A stretch of DNA of 30,840 nt from IMG/VR virus record IMGVR_UViG_3300033141_006302, positions 1-30,840 of that record; one strand, 5' to 3'. This stretch comes from a virus. Below, in pieces: positions 17,995-23,272 of this stretch. The translations under genes were made by a program, and so were the position numbers. Numbering within the stretch: the first letter of the stretch is position 1; every line of letters begins with the position of its first letter. The notes below the pieces were generated by a model. That model did no database searches and was not told where the DNA came from. It saw only the letters and a list, made by a program, of their open reading frames with translations.

Positions 17995-18881
17995 AATTAG
18001 TAATAAACCCATTAAGTCAGAGGGATGAGCGGTGGAAGCTCAAGCGTCTTGGGGGATCTAATGTTACGATTGGGAATTATGGTTGTTTGCTGGTGTGCCA
18101 TTCAATGTACCTTCGGTACTTGGGCCAAGACTTGCTTCCCGATGCTTTAAATGAGGTTTATAAGAACAAGGGGGTTTTTGACCCGCAAGGGAATATCAAT
18201 TTCTGGGCGGCGGCAACCGCCTTTGAAAACACTTGGGTGGCTGACGAATACTACAATTGTTACGATATCCCCTGCGACTTGAGCAAGATTGACTATTTGC
18301 TTGACAAGAAAATGCCGGTGATTGCCTTGGTGGACTTTAGCCCGAAGGCGGGCATCCAAACCCACTTTGTTTTAATTAAAGGTAAAGAGAACAATAGCTA
18401 TTTAATAAACGACCCATGGACAGGTGAGGAGTATTTTTTTGAAGCCAAGTATGGCGACCCTGCCACCAAGATATTCGGTTTGCGGATTTATACGGGAAGG
18501 GAGGTGCCAAATGGGACAAGCGTTGAGGACCAACTTTCAGATTGTAAAGTGTCGCTTGGGTCTTGTGAGGAAGCATTGGCAACAAAATCACTTGAGGTCA
18601 ACAATCTCAGAACGAGTCTTGAAACTCAAGAGAGAGATAACAAAGACCTCATCGGCCAACTCCTTGAAGCAAGAAATCAACGGGATAAGGCAGTTAGGGA
18701 ACAAGAAGAATTGGCAAAGAAGGTGGAAGGGCTTGAAACAGGTCTATCTAGTGCTCAGGAAGAAATTAAACGCCTTAAAACGGCTCTAAAGAGCTCACAG
18801 GCATTAAAATTTGAGGCAATAGGCACTTGGGATTTGGCCAAGGAGCTATTTAAACGGTTTCTTCATAGAAGAAGGGGGTGA
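17991..18881 (+). CDS. C39-like papain-fold peptidase with coiled-coil tail, candidate endolysin
   Basis: 296 residues. Residues 1-170 match the Peptidase_C39_2 type: NPLSQRDERW at the start, GNYGCLLVC with the likely nucleophile Cys32, THFVLIKG with His125, and INDPWTGE with Asn140/Asp141 completing the triad. Residues about 178-275 are a long coiled coil, and the C-terminus is basic (RFLHRRRG). C39-like domains appear in phage lysins and cleave peptide bonds; a cell-wall target is likely from the neighbours (small membrane proteins on both sides). No signal peptide, so a holin would be needed for export. Confidence 0.6.
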   Translation: MKLVINPLSQRDERWKLKRLGGSNVTIGNYGCLLVCHSMYLRYLGQDLLPDALNEVYKNKGVFDPQGNINFWAAATAFENTWVADEYYNCYDIPCDLSKIDYLLDKKMPVIALVDFSPKAGIQTHFVLIKGKENNSYLINDPWTGEEYFFEAKYGDPATKIFGLRIYTGREVPNGTSVEDQLSDCKVSLGSCEEALATKSLEVNNLRTSLETQERDNKDLIGQLLEARNQRDKAVREQEELAKKVEGLETGLSSAQEEIKRLKTALKSSQALKFEAIGTWDLAKELFKRFLHRRRG

Positions 18882-19084
18882 TGATGATGAAGAAAATATA
18901 TGAATTGTGGGAAAATTTGCCAGACTTTGTTAAGGTAGCCGCTTGGATCGGTTTTTCTGCTTCGGTGACAGCAGTTGGTTCTTATTTACTAGAGAGGCCG
19001 GAGTTTTTCCAATATTATGGATTGGTGAACTTTGTTCTCTACGCAATCAAGGAAATTGACAAAAAATATCGGAGGAAAAAATAA
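18881..19084 (+). CDS. small two-helix membrane protein, candidate holin
   Basis: 67 residues from the ATG at 18881; three ATG codons in a row (18881, 18884, 18887) follow AAGGGGG, so the exact start is open. Two hydrophobic stretches (VKVAAWIGFSASVTAVGSYLL and a shorter FFQYYGLVNFVLYAI) and a strongly basic C-terminus (KKYRRKK) give a typical small-holin profile. It overlaps the peptidase stop and is followed by another membrane peptide, forming a lysis cassette. Confidence 0.6.
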   Translation: MMMKKIYELWENLPDFVKVAAWIGFSASVTAVGSYLLERPEFFQYYGLVNFVLYAIKEIDKKYRRKK

Positions 19085-19188
19085 TGTGGTGCGCCTGCCC
19101 ATTAAGCTCGATTGTTATTTTTATCCTTGGGGCTTGGTTTGGGGCTACCGGCATTTGTTTGCTGATGGGAAGCGATGATTTTAAGTGA
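19084..19188 (+). CDS. 34-aa cysteine-containing membrane peptide
   Basis: ATG overlaps the stop of the candidate holin (TAATG), with GGAGG about 10 bases upstream. The product MWCACPLSSIVIFILGAWFG is one membrane helix with three Cys, two of them at the very start. It could be a lipoprotein-like or lysis-accessory peptide. The next gene overlaps its end. Small size lowers confidence. Confidence 0.45.
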   Translation: MWCACPLSSIVIFILGAWFGATGICLLMGSDDFK

Positions 19189-19390
19189 ACGAGTCATTAG
19201 CCAACAAGGATGTTTTCGTAGAGTCATTAGGTACTTGGAGGGCTGGCACGCCTCGAAAGGAAAATTAACGATGGGATACAGAGGCAAAGAAACTATCCAG
19301 ACTATTGACCTTATTGAGCCAAAGGTGGTTTTTGAAGTGAGGCAGGAAAACAACGAACCTGCGGCGGAAAAAAAACATAGAGGAAGTTGA
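19175..19390 (+). CDS. hypothetical protein (71 aa), possibly interrupted by a frameshift
   Basis: Starts with ATG inside the end of the 34-aa gene. Soluble, basic N-terminus (SERVISQQGCFRRVIRYL) and a strand-rich centre (IDLIEPKVVFEV). No family recognised. A run of eight A at 19368-19375 lies just before the stop, and the +1 frame stays open past it, so the real product may be longer (see the next entry). Confidence 0.5.
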   Translation: MILSERVISQQGCFRRVIRYLEGWHASKGKLTMGYRGKETIQTIDLIEPKVVFEVRQENNEPAAEKKHRGS

Positions 19391-19487
19391 CAACCTGTTT
19401 TGGGTTTGGTTTTGGGATTTGGCCGCCAGAATTGGCCAATGGGAAAGTCAACTTGAAAGGATAGGCGTTAATGACCGAAAGACTTAA
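19376..19487 (+). other. open +1 frame continuing past an A8 tract
   Basis: Beyond the A8 run, the +1 frame reads NIEEVDNLFWVWFWDLAARI, then GQWESQLERIGVNDRKT and a stop at 19485-19487. It looks like an amphipathic, protein-like sequence but has no ATG, GTG or TTG of its own. It would join the upstream gene if the tract had seven A or if ribosomes shifted +1 there. It overlaps the next gene by 17 bases. Confidence 0.35.
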
Positions 19488-19782
19488 CAGCATCCCGCTA
19501 GCTGAGAAAGAACCCGAACGGGTGGAAATCAGCCCCGGAAGGTTTTTTACGGAACTACGGGAAATTTCGGTGGCTTGTTTGCAAAACGCCAATGCCTATC
19601 TTGAAAAATATCGCTATTGGGAGAAGCGGTTGCACGCCTGCAACTTGCTCTATCAGAAGGCCCGCAGTTTGAAAGAAAATGGCTTTAGAATTAAATATTT
19701 CAGGGACGAGGAAGGCAACCTCACCCTTGAAGCCGTGGAGAAAGGAGAAGCTGGTTTTATCGGTTTAGCAAAACATGAATAA
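19471..19782 (+). CDS. hypothetical protein (103 aa)
   Basis: ATG with AAAGGA 9 bases upstream. Predicted mostly helical (RFFTELREISVACLQNANAYL, EKYRYWEKRLHACNLLYQKA) with a short strand pair (FRIKYFRDEEGNLTLEAVE). No motif or membrane segment. It overlaps the metallophosphoesterase by 8 bases, suggesting coupled translation. Confidence 0.6.
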   Translation: MTERLNSIPLAEKEPERVEISPGRFFTELREISVACLQNANAYLEKYRYWEKRLHACNLLYQKARSLKENGFRIKYFRDEEGNLTLEAVEKGEAGFIGLAKHE

Positions 19783-20749
19783 AGAAGCGGCAATTTTCTA
19801 TCCGGACGGCACTTCGGCAACGAGGGCCGAGGTTAGACGGAAATTGTTGGCTGAAGAATTAACCACTCCTTCGTTTTTGACTCCCCTTCCTGAACGAAGG
19901 GACTTCACCGAATGGCAACCCATTATGGCCCGGCGAAAGAAAGAATACAAAGAGCTACTTCAAATCCCCGAATTAGTCCATATTGAAATTGCCACCGAGC
20001 GTCCCATTCTTATTGGCTTGTTTGGTGATGTTCACGCCCTTCATCCGGAAGTAAACCTTGACCGCTTTGGCAAAGACATTGATTTGGTTAAGTCGGTTAA
20101 TGGCTATTTCATGACCTTTGGCGATTTAACCGACAGCATTTTCTGGCAACAATCACCCCAGTTGGCCTCAGAAGAAGAGTCAATCCTTTACATGAGATCG
20201 GCTTTAAAATACATGGCCGAGGGCAACCATTTGCTTTGTAGCTGGCTTGGCGACCATGACGGCTGGGTTTATGACAAACACGGCGGCCACCTTCTCTACC
20301 ATGACTTCTGGGAGAAGTTCAACGCCCATTTACTGGACGGCGTTTCTTATGTTGATCTTGGCTTGTTTAACAAATATGGGGCTAGAAACTACGCCATTAT
20401 CGGAAGCCATCAACACAAGGGTTTTTCAGTCTATAATGACGCTCACGCCGCTTGGCGACAACAATTAGACGAGGCCAATACTTCCCGGAGCATTGTTTCC
20501 ATTACTGCCCATAAGCATACTAAGGCTCATCTAACTCAAGTTCGGAAGGTTTTTGGCGGAGACGAAAGGATAATACACGCCATCAGCTTGGGGACTTATA
20601 AGGAGTCGGACCGATATTCAAGGAAACATGGTTGGCCTCGCAAGGGTGAGGAAACGGCAAGCGCCTTTGGATTAGTTTATTATCCCGATAAAGATAGAGT
20701 TGAGGTTCATTGGAATTTGGAACAGGCGATTGAAAGTTTAACGAGATAG
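19775..20749 (+). CDS. calcineurin-like metallophosphoesterase
   Basis: 324 residues. The metal-binding motifs are in order: GDVH (Asp85, His87), GDLTD (Asp117), a GNHD-type site read here as GDHD (160-161), GSHQH (210-214) and AHKH (245-248). These ligands hold two metal ions that hydrolyse phosphoesters; family members act on nucleotides, DNA or proteins. The N-terminal 70 residues are an extra helical extension. The Asn of the GNHD box is Asp, which may alter activity. It is the last gene before the non-coding island. The natural substrate cannot be deduced. Confidence 0.75.
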   Translation: MNKEAAIFYPDGTSATRAEVRRKLLAEELTTPSFLTPLPERRDFTEWQPIMARRKKEYKELLQIPELVHIEIATERPILIGLFGDVHALHPEVNLDRFGKDIDLVKSVNGYFMTFGDLTDSIFWQQSPQLASEEESILYMRSALKYMAEGNHLLCSWLGDHDGWVYDKHGGHLLYHDFWEKFNAHLLDGVSYVDLGLFNKYGARNYAIIGSHQHKGFSVYNDAHAAWRQQLDEANTSRSIVSITAHKHTKAHLTQVRKVFGGDERIIHAISLGTYKESDRYSRKHGWPRKGEETASAFGLVYYPDKDRVEVHWNLEQAIESLTR

Positions 20750-20766
20750 GGATTGCCCAACAACTT

Positions 20767-20853
20767 GGAAGCGGAAAACGATTCGCTGGCGTGACCCTCC
20801 CCGGGCGAGAGAGAGTTAGGTCAGCAGGAGTTCGCTGCTCCTCGCTTCCACCA
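20767..20853 (+). other. tRNA-like element with acceptor stem, T-arm and CCA
   Basis: 87 bases starting 18 bases after the metallophosphoesterase stop. GGAAGCG (20767-20773) pairs perfectly with CGCTTCC (20843-20849), followed by A and CCA as in a tRNA. Just inside, AGGAG-TTCGCTG-CTCCT forms a T-arm with TTCG but C instead of the usual A58. Between them TGACC/GGTCA (20792-20796 with 20819-20823) makes a long arm. I could not build a normal D-arm or an anticodon loop with U33, so it is not a working elongator tRNA as drawn. It may be a tRNA mimic, a decayed tRNA or an attachment-type remnant. Confidence 0.4.
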
Positions 20854-20886
20854 AATAAAAACCGACCTCGCCTAAAGCCAAGTCGG
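20853..20886 (-). terminator. intrinsic terminator reading leftwards
   Basis: On the minus strand CCGACTT pairs with AGGTCGG (one G-U) around an 11-base loop, followed by TTTTTATTT. On the plus strand the hairpin is weaker (one C-A mismatch) and its tail is only ATTGTTT, though it may still help end late transcription. Confidence 0.5.
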
Positions 20887-20894
20887 ATTGTTTG

Positions 20895-20903
20895 AGTATA
20901 GCA
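20895..20903 (-). promoter_or_regulatory. possible divergent extended -10 (minus strand)
   Basis: TGC-TATACT on the minus strand, 8 bases left of a TTGACA. A start near 20888 would give a transcript of roughly 35 bases made almost wholly of the terminator hairpin. No gene follows on this strand, so this may be chance. Confidence 0.25.
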
Positions 20904-20918
20904 TTTTTTGACAAGGTA

Positions 20919-20927
20919 TGGTATAGT
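20919..20927 (+). promoter_or_regulatory. extended -10 promoter of the regulatory leader
   Basis: TGG-TATAGT. A start 7 bases downstream falls at about 20934, the first base of block A of the structured leader. The TTGACA at 20908-20913 is only 8 bases away and cannot act as its normal -35, but may be part of an operator or of an overlapping signal. Confidence 0.5.
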
Positions 20928-20933
20928 AATAGT

Positions 20934-21019
20934 GCGGTTGGTTAGCGAACACTGCAAGTCCCTTTGTTTGGCGGGCAACCGCGATGCAGTGTTCGGCTCG
21001 CCAAACAAGGGGATTTTTT
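20934..21019 (+). promoter_or_regulatory. structured 5' leader with interlocked helices A-B-C-A'-B'-C'
   Basis: Three blocks are followed in the same order by their complements. A GCGGTTG (20934-20940) pairs with CAACCGC (20976-20982). B CGAACACTGCA (20946-20956) pairs with TGCAGTGTTCG (20985-20995). C CCCTTTGTTTGGCG (20960-20973) pairs with CGCCAAACAAGGGG (20999-21012), 14 pairs with one G-U. All three helices cross one another. C' contains AAGGGG, the Shine-Dalgarno 7 bases before the ATG at 21020, and is followed by ATTTTTT, so helix C could hide the ribosome site or act as a terminator. Helix B competes with it in folding order. No known riboswitch class is recognised. Confidence 0.6.
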
Positions 21020-21259
21020 ATGAAGGAAGTTAAAAACATCACCCTCTTTGTAAAAAACGGCAAAGAGGTAAAGAGATACTTGACCCACTCTTATCGCCGT
21101 TTTTATGCCAAATTGCGTGCCTGTTCCGGACAAGGTTATCGTGTTCTAATCAAGTATTGCCATCCCGAAGAATATGCTTACTTGCCAACCAATGACAGTG
21201 GGTGGTATACTAACAAGGAGAAGCTTCTTAAAACAGCAAGAGCTTTCTTAGAAAGATGA
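21020..21259 (+). CDS. hypothetical protein (79 aa) under the structured leader
   Basis: ATG with AAGGGG 7 bases upstream; an in-frame ATG at 20984 would start inside the leader helices and has no ribosome site. The product is small and basic: strands (VKNITLFVKNGKEVKRYL), a helix (SYRRFYAKLRACSGQGY) and a strand RVLIKYC, ending in a helix (KEKLLKTARAFLER). The pattern recalls a small RNA- or protein-binding alpha/beta fold, but no family is recognised. Its isolated, elaborately regulated position makes it a likely regulator or host-directed protein. Confidence 0.6.
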   Translation: MKEVKNITLFVKNGKEVKRYLTHSYRRFYAKLRACSGQGYRVLIKYCHPEEYAYLPTNDSGWYTNKEKLLKTARAFLER

Positions 21260-21372
21260 AAAAACTCATTCAGAACATTACTTTAATCGGAGAGACCCTG
21301 ACCGCGCGGGGGGATGGGAGCGCGGTTGACCGACCGACCGACCGACCGACGGGAATAGCGACGAATTTTTAA
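21256..21372 (+). CDS. possible small overlapping ORF (38 aa)
   Basis: The ATG overlaps the previous stop (ATGA). It begins MKKLIQNITLIGETL, resembling a real N-terminus, then runs through the GC hairpin and the GACC repeat, which gives VDRPTDRPT, and stops within the terminator stem-loop. It may be translated by coupling, but the second half is dictated by repeat DNA. Confidence 0.25.
   Translation: MKKLIQNITLIGETLTARGDGSAVDRPTDRPTGIATNF
21301..21326 (+). other. GC-rich hairpin with G-run loop
   Basis: ACCGCGC pairs perfectly with GCGCGGT; the 12-base loop is six G, AT, GGG, A. It lies directly before the GACC repeat and upstream of a terminator. Role unknown. Confidence 0.45.
21328..21350 (+). 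repeat. GACC tetranucleotide tandem repeat
   Basis: Five GACC units and a final GAC, 23 bases. A four-base unit changes reading frame with each gain or loss, so it would act as a phase-variable switch if the overlapping small frame is translated. It may also be a protein-binding array. Confidence 0.8.
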
Positions 21373-21389
21373 TTTTCGTCGTTTTTTTT
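21359..21389 (+). terminator. strong intrinsic terminator
   Basis: CGACGAA/TTCGTCG stem of 7 pairs with a 9-base AT loop, followed by eight T. It closes the short unit made of the leader and the gene at 21020. Confidence 0.75.
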
Positions 21390-21449
21390 ATACCCGATGA
21401 CCTGAACAGGATTTCAGGAGGAGGGGAGACAAAAAAGACTATTCCCAGA

Positions 21450-21468
21450 GGGAGGGAGGGAGAGAGGG
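21450..21468 (+). other. G-quadruplex-type motif
   Basis: GGGAGGGAGGGAGAGAGGG: four G3 runs with loops of 1, 1 and 5 bases, fitting the standard G3N1-7 rule. Flanking AGACT and AGTCT could clamp it in a hairpin loop. Confidence 0.6.
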
Positions 21469-21474
21469 AGTCTA

Positions 21475-21528
21475 AGCTCTTTGGCCTTGGACGCAATCTA
21501 GAAACGCCGAAGGCACAATAAAAGAGCT
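21475..21528 (+). ncRNA. long bulged hairpin, possible small RNA
   Basis: P1 AGCTCTTT/AAAGAGCT (21475-21482 with 21521-21528), P2 GCCTT/AAGGC (21484-21488 with 21510-21514), P3 GG(A)CG/CGCC (21489-21493 with 21505-21508) and an 11-base loop CAATCTAGAAA. The 3' side carries a 6-base ACAATA internal loop. It is followed 13 bases later by a strong terminator, as in a small RNA gene. Expression is unproven. Confidence 0.4.
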
Positions 21529-21541
21529 GGCGGGGTAGTGG

Positions 21542-21582
21542 AAAAAGTGGCAAGTCCCATATTCCCTCTTGCCACTTTTTTT
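21542..21582 (+). terminator. strong, probably bidirectional intrinsic terminator
   Basis: A 13-pair stem (A5-GTGGCAAG with CTTGCCAC-T5) around a 13-base loop, with a run of seven T on the plus strand and a matching U-tail on the minus strand. It separates the non-coding island from the early operon. Confidence 0.85.
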
Positions 21583-21641
21583 CTTGGTTGGTGTTTGTCT
21601 TTTTAAAAAACATTTGCCTATTTACCTTGCCTTTTTGGGGC

Positions 21642-21671
21642 TTGACATGGTGTGTTGTTTTGGGGTAGTAT
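21642..21671 (+). promoter_or_regulatory. early-operon promoter
   Basis: TTGACA (21642-21647), an 18-base spacer, TAGTAT (21666-21671). The predicted start falls within a base or two of the ATG at 21681, so the first gene of the early operon may also be leaderless or nearly so. This is the only promoter here with a consensus -35 at normal spacing. Confidence 0.65.
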
Positions 21672-21680
21672 GTGTGTGAG

Positions 21681-21908
21681 ATGAAAAACGAGGTTTTAAA
21701 CCCTGAAATTGAGTTTCGCATTAATCAGCTTCTTAAGCATACGTTGGCGTGTTATTTTTCTCTCAAGAAAAAGAAACAGCATGATTTGGCTTTGGCCGTA
21801 CTTCGTTTTGGTTCTGCTTGGGCGGATTTTGCTCTTGATATTACCGGCGTTCGTAATTTTTACAAGAAGGAGGTTTCCCGGCTAACGGTTAGCCGAGGTG
21901 TTTTGTAA
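21681..21908 (+). CDS. hypothetical early protein (75 aa)
   Basis: First gene of the early operon; ATG at 21681 fits the promoter. Almost fully helical (EIEFRINQLLKHTLACYFSLKKK, LALAVLRFGSAWADFALDI), soluble, with no motif. Ends by overlapping the next start (TAATG). Confidence 0.55.
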   Translation: MKNEVLNPEIEFRINQLLKHTLACYFSLKKKKQHDLALAVLRFGSAWADFALDITGVRNFYKKEVSRLTVSRGVL

Positions 21909-22090
21909 TGGATTTTAGCAAGGCTCTTGACCATCTTGTTTGGTATATGATTTTCCGCTTTGGAAAAAGGGATTTCAATATTAGAAGCGCGGAACATTTA
22001 CAGGAAATTATTATGGGTGATTTATGGACGGCCGTTGAGAAAATTAAGCAGTTTGATGTTGAGTATTTTGAGAAGTTGAAAAATGAATAA
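21908..22090 (+). CDS. hypothetical early protein (60 aa)
   Basis: Starts at the TAATG junction. Small, helical and aromatic (SKALDHLVWYMIFRFGKRDF), ending with charged residues. It overlaps the nuclease gene by 8 bases. No family recognised. Confidence 0.55.
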   Translation: MDFSKALDHLVWYMIFRFGKRDFNIRSAEHLQEIIMGDLWTAVEKIKQFDVEYFEKLKNE

Positions 22091-23105
22091 ACTATCTTGG
22101 TCTTTTGCTAATATTTGGAATGAATCGCTTGCTTGCCGGGAGGAGCGCAAGCTGGAGCCGCGAGAGAGAATTTGGGCCTCAGAGCTTGGGGGGCCGATGC
22201 TTGATCGGTGGTACAAGATGAAGGGGGTAAAACCGAGTAATCCGTTTGGTTTTCGGCCCTTGCGCAAGTTCGAGGCGGGGAATCTTTTTGAGTGGATTAC
22301 AGCGGTGGTTTTGAATCGTGCGGGCATTTTAATCGAGCAACAACGATGGCTGCGGTACCAGTACGATGGTCTTTTACCAGTCACTGGTCGGCTGGATCAC
22401 TTGGCTGGTGGCAAGCCGGATTGGGGGAAGGCGGAGGCCGCGTTTACCAATGGCGAGTTTCCAGAATTTATTTCCCGGGCAGCGGCGGCGATCGTGAAGC
22501 ATTTTAGAACAAAACACCCCAATGGATTAAGAAGAGTAGTTTTAGAAATAAAGAGTGTTGGTTCGAATCTGTTTCATCGTTACGATGTTTTTCGAATGGC
22601 CGATCCTCGCCACCGCTTGCAGCTTTTTCACTATCTTAAAGCGGGCAACTTCAAGGAGGGGCACTTGGTTTATGTTTCTAAGGATGATCTTTGCTTGGTG
22701 GAAATCGGCGTATTTGCTAATCCCGCGCTTGAGGAGGCCTATCGAAAGGATATTGAGCAGATAACCGGTTGTCTTAAGAGTAAGACGCCACCGGAAAAGG
22801 AGAAGCCGATTGCCTTTGATGATGTGGCGGGAAGATTTTATGTCAACTGGAAAGTCAGTTGTAGTCAATATCTTACGAAGGCCTATGGTTTTCCTAGCCG
22901 GGCTAATTTTGAGGCTAGGTATAAGTCGAGGGTGGCTCGGTGGAATCGGGTTTTGGGACGGCTGGCGTCAGGAAAGAAGATGACTGATGATAATAAGGAG
23001 GCAATGGAGGAAATGCGTGCAGAGTTTCCGGATTTGGATGAATTGTTGGAAATAGTCAAGAAGCGACAAAAAGTAAAGGAGGCGTACGACGCGAAGAATA
23101 CATGA
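22083..23105 (+). CDS. PD-(D/E)XK nuclease (Cas4/RecB-like)
   Basis: 340 residues. The nuclease motifs are in order: FEAGNLFEWITAVVL (an E-x-G-x3-E helix, about 63-77), GRLD with Asp105, LEIKS with Glu155 and Lys157 (the ExK), and HRLQLFHYL (the Q-x3-Y helix, about 177-185). This is the layout of RecB/Cas4/lambda-exonuclease-type folds, which cut or resect DNA using Mg2+. No four-Cys iron-sulphur cluster is seen, unlike true Cas4. Next to an SSB-like protein it probably serves in phage recombination or replication. Confidence 0.7.
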   Translation: MNKLSWSFANIWNESLACREERKLEPRERIWASELGGPMLDRWYKMKGVKPSNPFGFRPLRKFEAGNLFEWITAVVLNRAGILIEQQRWLRYQYDGLLPVTGRLDHLAGGKPDWGKAEAAFTNGEFPEFISRAAAAIVKHFRTKHPNGLRRVVLEIKSVGSNLFHRYDVFRMADPRHRLQLFHYLKAGNFKEGHLVYVSKDDLCLVEIGVFANPALEEAYRKDIEQITGCLKSKTPPEKEKPIAFDDVAGRFYVNWKVSCSQYLTKAYGFPSRANFEARYKSRVARWNRVLGRLASGKKMTDDNKEAMEEMRAEFPDLDELLEIVKKRQKVKEAYDAKNT

Positions 23106-23272
23106 TTTGCCCAAATTGTTTAGTTCAAATGCATCAGAAAAACCGAGAAGGTGGGGGAGTGTCTGAACATGATTATTATGAAACTTGGGAAATTAAAGTT
23201 TGCCCGGATTGTAAACGGGAAGTTAAAGAATTTTATTCAGTCAAAGTCTTAAAGGAGGGAGGTGTAGTTTAG
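23102..23272 (+). CDS. small zinc-ribbon protein (56 aa)
   Basis: Two CxxC knuckles, MICPNC at the start and VCPDC at about 34-37, likely hold one zinc ion. The rest is polar with a strand-rich centre. ATGA overlap with the nuclease and TAGTG overlap with the SSB-like gene place it firmly in the operon. Such ribbons bind nucleic acid or proteins. Confidence 0.65.
   Translation: MICPNCLVQMHQKNREGGGVSEHDYYETWEIKVCPDCKREVKEFYSVKVLKEGGVV

Larger units (their letters stand above)
21390..21541 (+). other. non-coding segment rich in secondary structure between two terminators
   Basis: 152 bases with no supported gene. It holds a CCTGAA/TTCAGG hairpin (21401-21418), a purine-rich tract, an AGACT/AGTCT pair (21436-21440 with 21469-21473) enclosing a G-quadruplex-type motif, and the long hairpin at 21475-21528. 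An untranslated RNA or a replication-type region is possible. No convincing own promoter was found. Confidence 0.4.

Noticed and set aside
21330-21530. Plus-strand open frame ending ETPKAQ within the structured segment
   Set aside because: No ATG, GTG or TTG in frame; it runs through a terminator and the G-rich motif.
21278-21721. 147-codon open frame on the minus strand across the non-coding island
   Set aside because: Low-complexity Pro/Ser/Arg sequence produced by reading hairpins and purine tracts; it crosses two strong terminators and the early promoter.
22083-23105. Cas4 of a CRISPR system
   Set aside because: Nuclease motifs fit, but there is no Fe-S cysteine set, no Cas1/Cas2 and no CRISPR array in the window.
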